NCBI GenBank assembly: GCA_937883755.1
Contig: CAKZYA010000059.1
Coordinates: 186,001-250,000, forward strand
DNA from: an uncultured Flammeovirgaceae bacterium
GTDB taxonomy: Bacteria; Bacteroidota; Bacteroidia; Cytophagales; Cyclobacteriaceae
Direction of reading: 5' to 3'
DNA: 64,000 nt
Shown here: one piece after another, positions 1 to 7,388 of the stretch
Layout: every line of letters begins with the position of its first letter
How positions within the stretch are numbered: position 1 is the stretch's first letter
Made by a program: the position numbers and the translations under genes
The notes under the pieces: model-generated
Databases searched by the model: none
Told to the model about the DNA's origin: nothing
What the model saw: the letters and a program-made list of their open reading frames with translations, nothing else

Positions 1-1224
1 TGTGGCTGAATCTCGGGTGACATAGCCACTAAACGTATGCTCGTTGAGTTGCTCATCGAACCGAAACTTCATGTAAGATACATTGATAGAAGTGGTAGGG
101 GTAAGCTGCTGATTAAGGGATAATGTCATTGAGAGATTTTGCTGCTTCAGGAAATCCCCCGGTTTGTTTAGGTTTATATCAATGGGAGTGGAGGTCAGGC
201 TATTGTCATTCTGGAAGATTGGTCTGCCCCTATCCAGTAGCGTATTGATGTTAGAGTAAACCAGATCAAAGTTGACCCGTGTGCCATCTCTTGGCAAAAA
301 AGAGATAGAAGGAGCCACTACCGCAGTTTCGTGCTTGATTAAATCCCGAAAAGACTCGGCGTTTTCGTAGCCAAGATTTAAGCGATACAGTAAGGTTTTT
401 TCTTCGTTGATCGGCCCGGTGAAGTCGGCTTGGGCTCGGTAGGTGTTCCAGCTACCCGTAGTAAAGCTCAGTGACTTTCGATCTTCTTCCAGGGGTTTTT
501 TAGTTACCATATTGATGGTACCCCCCGGATTGGTGTTGGCAAACATAGCAGAAGCGGGCCCCTTGATGACTTCTACCCGCTCAATGTTGACCAATAGAGG
601 ACTAGTCCAGAAATTGCCGTAGCTACGTAAACCGTTGATTAACCGACTATTGCCGTCAAAAGTCCGGAAACCCCGAATGGTAATGTCGTCGTATACGGAA
701 AACTTGTTCACCCCTGCCACATTCTTGACCACATCTTTGAGCCGATAAGCTTGCTGATCCTGAATCAGTTCTTTGGTGACAGTAGAAATAGTCTGCGGAA
801 TATCAATAGTTTGCGACTCTACCTTGGTAGCCGAGAAAGAATAATCACTTTTGTAGTCAGTTTCCCGGCGGCCAATCACCTCTACAGTTTGCAACTCCTG
901 CGTACTTACTGATAAGCTAATGTCTTGCTGCACTACACTGTTGGCATCCAGCATGATTTCTTGTTTGCGGGTACGAAACCCTACCCCTGAAGCTACCAAT
1001 GTATAAGTGCCCATCGGTATATTGGTGATTTCGTATTTTCCTTCTGTGCTGGTAGCTGCTCCGTAAGTAGTGCCCGTTAGTCCGATGTTAATACCCGGTA
1101 GTGGTTCACCTTCCAGGTTGCTGATCGTTCCTCTCACAGTAGCCGTTTGTGCGAAGGAGTCGGTTACTGTCAACAATGACAGAATTAATATAAAGAATAA
1201 AAAAGAGGATAAAGACTTATGCAT
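1..1224 (-). CDS. TonB-dependent siderophore receptor, N-terminal part (cut by window edge)
   Basis: Outer-membrane receptor for a ferric siderophore-type ligand, driven by TonB. The reading frame is open from the ATG at 1224 to base 1, giving 408 codons with no stop, so only the N-terminal half is present. It begins with a Sec signal peptide (MHKSLSS, then a Leu/Ile-rich core, ending near SFAQ). A CarboxypepD_reg-like domain follows (GTISNLEGEPLPGINIG, about residues 28-110). The plug domain comes next, with IDIPQTISTVTKELI, YDDITIRGF and VEVIKGPASAMFANTNPGG; this plug pattern is that of the siderophore receptor family (FhuE/FecA-like). It lies 133 bp downstream of the hmuS-like gene on the same strand and may be read with the heme operon or from its own promoter. 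The ligand cannot be told from sequence. Confidence 0.9.
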   Translation of the reverse strand, partial: MHKSLSSFLFFILILSLLTVTDSFAQTATVRGTISNLEGEPLPGINIGLTGTTYGAATSTEGKYEITNIPMGTYTLVASGVGFRTRKQEIMLDANSVVQQDISLSVSTQELQTVEVIGRRETDYKSDYSFSATKVESQTIDIPQTISTVTKELIQDQQAYRLKDVVKNVAGVNKFSVYDDITIRGFRTFDGNSRLINGLRSYGNFWTSPLLVNIERVEVIKGPASAMFANTNPGGTINMVTKKPLEEDRKSLSFTTGSWNTYRAQADFTGPINEEKTLLYRLNLGYENAESFRDLIKHETAVVAPSISFLPRDGTRVNFDLVYSNINTLLDRGRPIFQNDNSLTSTPIDINLNKPGDFLKQQNLSMTLSLNQQLTPTTSINVSYMKFRFDEQLNEHTFSGYVTRDSAT

Positions 1225-1356
1225 TTTTTTGTATTTAGTTAGAGAAAAAAAATTGGTAATTGATATGGTAGAAGAGTAAATCTCCGTTTTCACCTGGTTA
1301 TTAAGTTTGGTCTGGTTAGCTTTTTCATCGGGCAGATTTAAGCATTAATTGAGTAG

Positions 1357-2430
1357 TTAAATCTTAGGCAATGTAGCCACCAAGTCGGCCCAGTCGCTAC
1401 GCTGGGGAATGCCAGGTTTGCGTAGCCCGAAAAACTGGGTAATGAGGTTACGTTGGGCGTCAAATAGTTCCACGGCGGTGACAATACCGTCTTCAGTGGG
1501 CTTTTTTACCACCCAGGCGGTATCTACCATATTCAACCGTAGGTGCAGGTTAAATTTAGGGTCAAGCACATTAAGCCAGCGTTCCACCCCATTGTGTCCC
1601 CTTTCCAGCATCCGAATGGTGCGTACTTTATCCTGATGAATTTGCAGATTCCCTCGGTTACCCGCGAAGATCATAATGGGTAGTTTGGTTTGGGAGGCGC
1701 GCTTCAGCATACCTTCCAGTGCTTCTGGATCAATCTGGTAGGTGTACTTTTCCACGGCCAGCTCTAGGGCACGGTAGCGATGTACCTGATGCTTGCGTAG
1801 CATCGGAAAAAAATCGTGAGTGTCTTTCAGGTTATCCCAGTCGGCGAGGAATGAGTCCTGATCCACTTCATCGGTATAGGTTTTTTCTTCGGTTCCCGGT
1901 ACGCTTTGCTCAGCTCCCTGATCATCGTCCCGAAAATCACGCACGATAGATTGATACGCATCCTGATTACTCTCTTTTTGCAGGAAAATCTTGGTAATAG
2001 CGTCGCCCGCCCGATCAAATACCTGAAGACTAGTGAGTTCGCGTCCATTTTTCTCTTGATGGACCGCAAAGGCTACGTGCCAACTACTGAAAAATACCCG
2101 AGTCTCGATAGGACCAATAACGGTAGCCATCCAGTGATTTCCTTTCCCAAAAGCATTTACTTGGTCGAAATGGCCTTTGTGTTCCAGAATACAAGCGTCG
2201 TTACGAGTAAGCGACATCACGTAGCCTAGTTCGGGTAGCCGCTTGAGGAAATCGGGCCAAGGACCACGCAGGCGTACGCAGTCTTCGCTGATGGTGGTTG
2301 CCAGTAGTTGGACTTCCCCCAATCCCAGCCGTTTGGCTGCTTCCCGAATACGTAAGTTGGGTTCTTGAGTTAATAGCTCCTGCCAAGCAGGGCGAATGGT
2401 ATCAGCCGATTGTTCAAGGGTGTGATTCAT
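1357..2430 (-). CDS. hmuS: Hemin-degrading factor, HmuS/HemS family
   Basis: Cytoplasmic protein of the HemS/ChuS/HmuS family, which binds heme delivered by the ABC transporter and releases or degrades it. The 357-residue length is normal for the two-repeat family. The N-terminal half has the family's LRIREAAKRLGLGEVQLLAT and the MSLTRNDACILEHKGHF block. The second half repeats the fold (LPIMIFAGNRGNLQIHQ, then WLNVLDPKFNLHLR). The start overlaps the 3' end of hmuV by 17 bp, so the genes are co-transcribed and probably translationally coupled. Assignment rests on both sequence pattern and position at the end of an hmuTUV cluster. Whether it is a true heme oxygenase or a carrier cannot be decided here. 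Confidence 0.92.
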   Translation of the reverse strand: MNHTLEQSADTIRPAWQELLTQEPNLRIREAAKRLGLGEVQLLATTISEDCVRLRGPWPDFLKRLPELGYVMSLTRNDACILEHKGHFDQVNAFGKGNHWMATVIGPIETRVFFSSWHVAFAVHQEKNGRELTSLQVFDRAGDAITKIFLQKESNQDAYQSIVRDFRDDDQGAEQSVPGTEEKTYTDEVDQDSFLADWDNLKDTHDFFPMLRKHQVHRYRALELAVEKYTYQIDPEALEGMLKRASQTKLPIMIFAGNRGNLQIHQDKVRTIRMLERGHNGVERWLNVLDPKFNLHLRLNMVDTAWVVKKPTEDGIVTAVELFDAQRNLITQFFGLRKPGIPQRSDWADLVATLPKI

Positions 2431-3277
2431 AGTGTTGTTTGTTTGCAGTAATTATAGTTTTTTCGCTGTTGTGGTGAGTTTGTGGCTCGGGTATAACAAT
2501 CAGTTGCCCCTGATCATGAATGAGTCTTACCGCGAGCCGTTGCTCCGGATGAGAAAAAGTTTCTTCGATGACGGCCTGCGTAACAACTTCTTCTACCGTT
2601 CCGTAGGCAACGGTTTCCCCCTGTTTCAGAAAAAGAATGTCATCGGCGTACTGAATGGCCAGGTTCAGATCGTGCAGAATAGCCAATAAGCCGAAAGGTC
2701 GTAAGCATAATTCTTTAGCCAGTCCCAATAATCGCTGCTGCTGCGCCAAGTCCAGGCTAGAGGTAGGTTCATCAAGTAGCAAGTACCGGGGCTTGGACAA
2801 AGCCCCCCGGTAGGTCTCGCCCCAGAGCTGTGCCATGACCCGAGCCATCTGTACTCGCTGCTGCTCACCTCCCGAAAGGGTTTGGTACGTCCGTCCGCGA
2901 AAGTGCGTTAGTCCGGTTAGTTGCATCACTTCACGAATGATCAGTTCGTTTTCCTGATCTGAAGATCGGTGGGCGTAGCGGCCAATTTCAACCACCTGTT
3001 CTACGGTAAAGGGAAAGTTCACAATCGTGCGCTGCGGTAGCACTGCCCGCACCTGCGATAGCTCCCGACTGGAGTGGTTCGCTAGCAGCCGACCATTCAG
3101 ATGAACATGCCCCTGGTCTGGTACATCCTCACCCGATACGATGCGTAATAGTGTACTCTTTCCAGCCCCATTAGCCCCCACTACAGCTGTAAAACGCCCG
3201 GGCGTAAGGGTAAGCGAGCAATGGTTAAGAATGGCTTTTTGTCCAATCTGGCGCGATATATCGGTAGCCTGCAGCAT
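2414..3277 (-). CDS. hmuV: Heme ABC transporter ATP-binding protein HmuV
   Basis: ATPase of the heme importer at the inner membrane. It has Walker A GANGAGKST (about residues 35-43), signature LSGGEQQRVQMARVMAQ, Walker B YLLLDEPTSSLD, and the switch His in AILHDLNL. It is 287 residues long, somewhat longer than the usual 255-265 because of a polar C-terminal tail. Its start codon sits exactly at the end of hmuU (1-bp overlap) and its 3' end overlaps hmuS. FecCD-type permease plus this ATPase next to HmuT and HmuS makes heme the likely substrate. Confidence 0.95.
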   Translation of the reverse strand: MLQATDISRQIGQKAILNHCSLTLTPGRFTAVVGANGAGKSTLLRIVSGEDVPDQGHVHLNGRLLANHSSRELSQVRAVLPQRTIVNFPFTVEQVVEIGRYAHRSSDQENELIIREVMQLTGLTHFRGRTYQTLSGGEQQRVQMARVMAQLWGETYRGALSKPRYLLLDEPTSSLDLAQQQRLLGLAKELCLRPFGLLAILHDLNLAIQYADDILFLKQGETVAYGTVEEVVTQAVIEETFSHPEQRLAVRLIHDQGQLIVIPEPQTHHNSEKTIITANKQHYESHP

Positions 3278-4341
3278 CAGATCAATTGGCGTTTTTGGGT
3301 AGATCGAAGCAAATAGATAAAGAACGGAGCTCCAACTGCCGCTGTAATGGCACCAATGGGGAGTTCCGCCGGGGAGACGACAGTGCGAGCCAGCATATCA
3401 GCCAACAGCAGCAAAGACGCTCCTCCGAGGGCGGAAGCCGGAAGCACCAACCGCTGATCGGAGGTAAAGGAAACCCGTATGATGTGGGGCACGACCAGGC
3501 CTACGAAACCGATGATACCCGAGAAGGCCACCGAAACGCCTACTGCCAACGCACTAAGTAACACAATAATTAACTTGACCCGTTCTACGGCTACGCCAGA
3601 ATGGTACGCCTCGGCTTCACCTAATGCGATAGCATTCAGCGGACGGGCTACTGCCAGCAGTCCAATAATTGCCAAACCCACCAAGGGGGTGAGCACATGC
3701 AGTTTATCCCAGGTAGCGGCACTCAGGTCACCCAAGGTCCAGAAGGTGTACGCCCGTAGCTGGTTGTCGTCAGCGTAAAAAGTGGCTATTCCGATGATCG
3801 CCGCCGCTAAAGCGGATATGGCTACTCCGGCCAAAATGAGGTAGGTGACGTGTACTCGGCGCTCAGCTTGCCCAATTCGTAAGGTGAAGAAGGTTGCAGC
3901 TAATCCCCCCAAAAAGGAGAACAGCGGTAATAACCACGTCTGAGCCCACTCCGCCAGTTGAGGAAATCGGGTACCGACGAACATGATGACGAAGATAGCC
4001 CCCACCGCCGCTCCGCTAGAAATACCGATAATACCAGGTTCCACCAGCGGGTTGCGAAATAATCCCTGTAAAGCTGCTCCGCTCAGCCCCAGTGCTGCTC
4101 CAATGAGTACAGTGAAAAGTAAGCGAGGCAACCGAATGCTTAGCAGCACAATTTGGGCGGTATCTTTCGTATCGGCTACCACCCCCAGCTTTTGTCCTAT
4201 AATCCGCAGTACATCGGCCAATGTGATAGAGACGGCTCCCACGACTAGGGAACACAGCAGTAGTCCGACCAGCAGTGCCGCTAACAGGCTCAGGGTAAGT
4301 GTTTGGGAATTACTTTTCCGGACGGTCAGTACGCTGGGCAT
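3277..4341 (-). CDS. hmuU: Heme ABC transporter permease HmuU (FecCD family)
   Basis: Polytopic inner-membrane permease of the FecCD family, 354 residues with about ten hydrophobic segments. Family landmarks include IVLLSIRLPRLLFTVLIGAALGLSGAALQGLFRNPLVEPGIIG split over residues 65-110, GIIGFVGLVVPHIIR (about 275-290), and ELPIGAITAAVGAPFFIYLLR near the C-terminus. It forms the channel for the substrate handed over by HmuT. It overlaps hmuT by 32 bp upstream and hmuV by 1 bp downstream, so the three are one transcriptional unit. Confidence 0.95.
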   Translation of the reverse strand: MPSVLTVRKSNSQTLTLSLLAALLVGLLLCSLVVGAVSITLADVLRIIGQKLGVVADTKDTAQIVLLSIRLPRLLFTVLIGAALGLSGAALQGLFRNPLVEPGIIGISSGAAVGAIFVIMFVGTRFPQLAEWAQTWLLPLFSFLGGLAATFFTLRIGQAERRVHVTYLILAGVAISALAAAIIGIATFYADDNQLRAYTFWTLGDLSAATWDKLHVLTPLVGLAIIGLLAVARPLNAIALGEAEAYHSGVAVERVKLIIVLLSALAVGVSVAFSGIIGFVGLVVPHIIRVSFTSDQRLVLPASALGGASLLLLADMLARTVVSPAELPIGAITAAVGAPFFIYLLRSTQKRQLI

Positions 4342-5173
4342 GATCTTCAGGATGGGTTAGATAAAAAAGTTCACGAGCAGCTTCAGCCAGGCGAGGCCCC
4401 CAGTTGGTAAGTTTAACACCATTCATGGAGATGATCTGTCGCTGTTTACCGGCAGTAGTTTGGGCTACACCAGGAATTTTCAGCACCCCATCAATACCTC
4501 CTAAACTTTTCAGTCCCGAATCAAAAAATAGAATATAGTCGGGGTTGGCCTGGATGAGTGATTCGGTATTGAGTGGTTTGAAACCTTCAATTTCGGGAAC
4601 AGCATTCTGAGCACCTGCTAGCTCAATAATAGAGAAAGCGGAGTTGGTGCCACCCACCTGCATACTCCCGGCTCCTCGAGCATATACTCCTATTACCTTC
4701 GGGCGGCTATCGCTGCTCTCAACCAGCTTTTTGACTTCCGCCAGTTCCTGCTCCAACTTAGCAATGAGTTTTCGACCTTCTTGCTCCTCATCGAGAGCTT
4801 CAGAAATCACATCGATCCGTATCCGGGTGCTTTCCCAGGAACGATCCTGAGCTACTATCTCCGTAGGAATACCTGTGGAAAGCAGCTGATCTACCAGTGC
4901 ATCTTTCACGTATTCTTCTTCCAAAATAACCAGATCAGGATTCTGCGAAATGATTCCTTCCGCCCCAATGCTGTTGCGATAGCCAATAGAGGGTAAACCT
5001 CGCAAGTGTTCAGGATACACACTGGTGCGGTCAGTGGCTACAATGTTATCACAGTAACCTAGAGCACAGACAATCTCGGAGGATGAGCTACCCGCCGTCA
5101 CAATACGTTGTTGGGCTGCCAATGGTAGGCTGGTGACGATCAGCAGTAGATACAATATTACGTTCTTTTTCAT
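4310..5173 (-). CDS. hmuT: Heme ABC transporter periplasmic binding protein HmuT
   Basis: Periplasmic heme-binding protein of the helical-backbone (TroA-like) class, 287 residues. It begins with a signal peptide (MKKNVILYLLLIVTSLPLAAQ). RIVTAGSSSSEIVCALGYCDNIVATD and YPEHLRGLPSIGY are typical of HmuT/PhuT; the Tyr of the YPEH/IGY region is the usual heme ligand in this family. It is followed directly by the permease (32-bp overlap). Upstream, 12 bp away, is the ChaN-like lipoprotein. Confidence 0.92.
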   Translation of the reverse strand: MKKNVILYLLLIVTSLPLAAQQRIVTAGSSSSEIVCALGYCDNIVATDRTSVYPEHLRGLPSIGYRNSIGAEGIISQNPDLVILEEEYVKDALVDQLLSTGIPTEIVAQDRSWESTRIRIDVISEALDEEQEGRKLIAKLEQELAEVKKLVESSDSRPKVIGVYARGAGSMQVGGTNSAFSIIELAGAQNAVPEIEGFKPLNTESLIQANPDYILFFDSGLKSLGGIDGVLKIPGVAQTTAGKQRQIISMNGVKLTNWGPRLAEAARELFYLTHPEDHAQRTDRPEK

Positions 5174-5185
5174 AAGAATCAGCGT

Positions 5186-6064
5186 TTAGTAAGTCTTGGT
5201 CATATCACTAGGGATGCCAATGGTAAAATCTGCATCGGTTTGGTTTTCCTCTGATAGCTTATCAATTTCTGCTTGCTCTACCGAATGGATATTCATAATA
5301 ACTAAGTCCGGTTGGGCTTGTCGTAAGTACCAGGCAATTCCCTCCTTATCTTGAGAATGATAGCTCCCATTGATATGTAGTATTGGGCGGGGTAACTGCT
5401 GAAGCACAAAGTGAGCCATGGTGGCATCCTTTACCGCTTGGGCGTGTACTAAATTTTCAGCTTCACCGGTATTACTTCCGTGACTACTACCTCCCATCAT
5501 GGTAAGCATTTCCTGGTAGCTGGCGAGTTGCATATCTACGGTGATAGGTAAGGGAGCGATCCACTGCTTTGCTTCGTCCGTGAGTGAATCCAGCGCGGAT
5601 AAACCCTGCCGATAGACCAGGTTGGCGTAGCGACGAGGAATATTGGAAGCTACTACTGGAATATCATTCGCCTTGACGAACTCAATCAGCGGTTGGTAGT
5701 CGGTAGCGTAGTTGTTCCATACTTTAGCTTCATTCAGCAGGTGTTTCTCCTGAATGGTACCCAGTAAGTACTCATCCAGCACCAGTTGATTATCGGCTTC
5801 AAACATTTCTAGAGCGAGTACGAGGCTGTCATATTCTTGGTGCAGATCGCGTAGCAGTTGAAGTTCCAGCCAGTGGCAAATAGGGTTATTGTGCAATTCA
5901 CCGAACAGTACTACATCAGCTTTGGCTAGGGTTCGGAGCATTTTAGCGTAGGAGGTCGGCTTACCCTTCTGGTTGAATATTTGATAGGCGGGCAACTTTT
6001 GAGCTTGACCGATAATAACTATCAGCCACAGAACTACTATCATAATTATCTGGCGGATGATCAT
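5186..6064 (-). CDS. ChaN-like heme-binding (lipo)protein
   Basis: The protein belongs to the ChaN/PhuW group (DUF399-type), which binds heme and is often found in iron uptake loci. Visible landmarks are VVLFGELHNNPICHW (the GExH motif, about residues 52-66), LEMFEADNQLVLDEYL, and ILHINGSYHSQDKEG near residue 230. The N-terminus is one hydrophobic signal segment (MIIRQIIMIVVLWLIVIIGQAQ) without a clear lipobox Cys, so export is by Sec. It overlaps the upstream gene by 4 bp (ATGA type) and lies 12 bp ahead of hmuT. In the operon it probably accepts heme that has crossed the outer membrane. Confidence 0.85.
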   Translation of the reverse strand: MIIRQIIMIVVLWLIVIIGQAQKLPAYQIFNQKGKPTSYAKMLRTLAKADVVLFGELHNNPICHWLELQLLRDLHQEYDSLVLALEMFEADNQLVLDEYLLGTIQEKHLLNEAKVWNNYATDYQPLIEFVKANDIPVVASNIPRRYANLVYRQGLSALDSLTDEAKQWIAPLPITVDMQLASYQEMLTMMGGSSHGSNTGEAENLVHAQAVKDATMAHFVLQQLPRPILHINGSYHSQDKEGIAWYLRQAQPDLVIMNIHSVEQAEIDKLSEENQTDADFTIGIPSDMTKTY

Positions 6065-6399
6065 TCGTTGGGCTTTTGGTCTAGTACCTGTTGCACTTGA
6101 AGTAGTACCTGAGTTTCGGCTAAGGCGTGCCTCAACTGTTCGTACTCGTGGCGGGTGAAGGTGAATTGAATATCGCGATGGCAGGTTTGTAGTACAATAT
6201 TTTTTTCGCCTTCTGGAAACAACATCCCGAACTCGTCAAAGTCCGTGTTCTGAACATTATGGCAGAAGTTATCGAAGTCTTGCGGAGAAAAGCCTGCCAA
6301 CAAGTTAGCGTAGTACAGACTAATGCGGTGACAGCACTTGCATTGGGCAATGCAGATACGATGTTCTTGGTAAAGTACCTGAGGTTGGCAGGGAGGCAT
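6061..6399 (-). CDS. Small Cys-rich protein of the heme operon, unknown function
   Basis: A 112-residue soluble protein with a Cys/His cluster near the N-terminus (IAQCKCCHRISLYY) plus two further Cys (FCHNV, LQTCHRD), which could bind metal or heme. Similar small proteins accompany heme uptake genes in other Bacteroidota (DUF6686-like, from memory and not checked). The stop overlaps the start of the ChaN-like gene by 4 bp, so it belongs to the operon. The start is ATG at 6399. Function is unknown; a cytoplasmic heme/iron sensor or chaperone role is only a guess. Confidence 0.7.
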   Translation of the reverse strand: MPPCQPQVLYQEHRICIAQCKCCHRISLYYANLLAGFSPQDFDNFCHNVQNTDFDEFGMLFPEGEKNIVLQTCHRDIQFTFTRHEYEQLRHALAETQVLLQVQQVLDQKPNE

Positions 6400-6504
6400 A
6401 TGATCAAGGTTAGTGGTTCTAGGTTTTGAATTACTGTATCAAATAGTTTCTCCTGGTAGTACATAATTAACTACTGATGCCCCAGCCGGGGCGAACGAAG
6501 GTTA

Positions 6505-6726
6505 CTAAGCTTCGCCCGACCCACCTGAGGACTTCTGGCTAAGAGAATAGTTTTCATCAATAGTATAAACCTCTAAGCCAGTATCTTTAAGTAGTTCTCG
6601 TGTATATAGATCTGGATATCTATCTAACGAATTAGTTTTTGGTGCCTCAGCACCAGGGAGGCTGTGCAGATCTGCTCCCTGGTAGCAGAGGGCTTCAATC
6701 TCCAGTTTTCTTTTCTTGTCAACCAA
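6505..6726 (-). CDS. Possible 73-residue protein, TTG start, doubtful
   Basis: An open frame of 73 codons between the HmuY-like gene (27 bp away) and the Cys-rich gene. It needs a TTG start, is hydrophilic, and has no recognisable domain. A GC-rich hairpin (arms GGGCGAA/TTCGCCC around 6490-6522) overlaps its 3' end, which would suit an attenuator or mRNA processing site between hmuY and the downstream genes. The frame may be chance coding in an operon spacer. Confidence 0.3.
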   Translation of the reverse strand: MVDKKRKLEIEALCYQGADLHSLPGAEAPKTNSLDRYPDLYTRELLKDTGLEVYTIDENYSLSQKSSGGSGEA

Positions 6727-6753
6727 CTCTAAAAGATTTTACTGGAGACACTT

Positions 6754-7377
6754 TTAAAATTGACGGCTTCCATTAGGTTGCACTACGTACCTAAACGTGT
6801 AGTGACGTGATGTGGGACGAGTCTGTAAGTCTACAAATTCAGCTGTAGACGGATCAGGGTTTCCTTCGTAGTAACTCAAAATTTCCATTTTTGCGTAGTT
6901 ACCCTCAGCAGTCTTAAGAACGATTATTCTTCCGGGAATAGTAAGAACAGCGTGTTTTGGTCCGCTGGGAGCCTCCCCAGTATAGGAGTACCATCCGTCT
7001 GAACCAACAATAGCTGGTTCAGCTTCAGTATCTTCCCGATAACCATCCGCCGGAGCTTCGGTAACTCCTTCAAAACTACTTGGTACAATCTGAGCAGCGC
7101 CTTCGCCTGGGCCAGAAGAGCCGCCGTTGGTAAGAATAGCTGTTCCTGAAAAGGCAACATCCCAGCTCGCGGTAGATGAGAGGGAAGATGCTACTATCCC
7201 ATTTTCAAAACTAAAGAATGTAAAGTCCCCTGCCCGGTCAGGGTCAGCGGGTAGATCGGTTATCTCTTCAACTTCTAAGTCTACGGGAGCCGGAGCGTCC
7301 TCATCTTCACTACATCCGGTGAAAATTAATAAACCACTAAGCAGTGCCAGGTAAAACAGTGTGTGTATTCTTTTCAT
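6754..7377 (-). CDS. HmuY-like heme-binding lipoprotein
   Basis: A surface or periplasmic lipoprotein of 207 residues. The signal peptide ends in a lipobox (LLIFTGCSEDED, Cys about residue 22), followed by an acidic spacer. The body contains TFFSFENGIVASSLSSTASWDVAFSG split over residues 52-80 and the C-terminal SRHYTFRYVVQPNGS, both typical of the HmuY family. The gene lies 11 bp downstream of a TonB receptor, the same HmuR-HmuY pairing known from Porphyromonas, where HmuY captures heme for the receptor. The known heme ligands of HmuY are two His, which I cannot place here with certainty. Confidence 0.85.
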   Translation of the reverse strand: MKRIHTLFYLALLSGLLIFTGCSEDEDAPAPVDLEVEEITDLPADPDRAGDFTFFSFENGIVASSLSSTASWDVAFSGTAILTNGGSSGPGEGAAQIVPSSFEGVTEAPADGYREDTEAEPAIVGSDGWYSYTGEAPSGPKHAVLTIPGRIIVLKTAEGNYAKMEILSYYEGNPDPSTAEFVDLQTRPTSRHYTFRYVVQPNGSRQF

Positions 7378-7388
7378 AGTAATAAAAT

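Noticed and set aside
1224-1357. Fur-like site before the second TonB receptor
   Set aside because: Only a weak CTAAATA half-site is present, without a mirrored arm.
1719-1949. Plus-strand frames inside hmuS and the other long minus-strand genes
   Set aside because: They are shadows of well-supported genes, without domain signatures or proper ribosome binding sites.
6132-6464. Open frame of 110 codons on the minus strand
   Set aside because: It overlaps the Cys-rich heme-operon gene in another frame, and that gene has the better operon spacing and composition.
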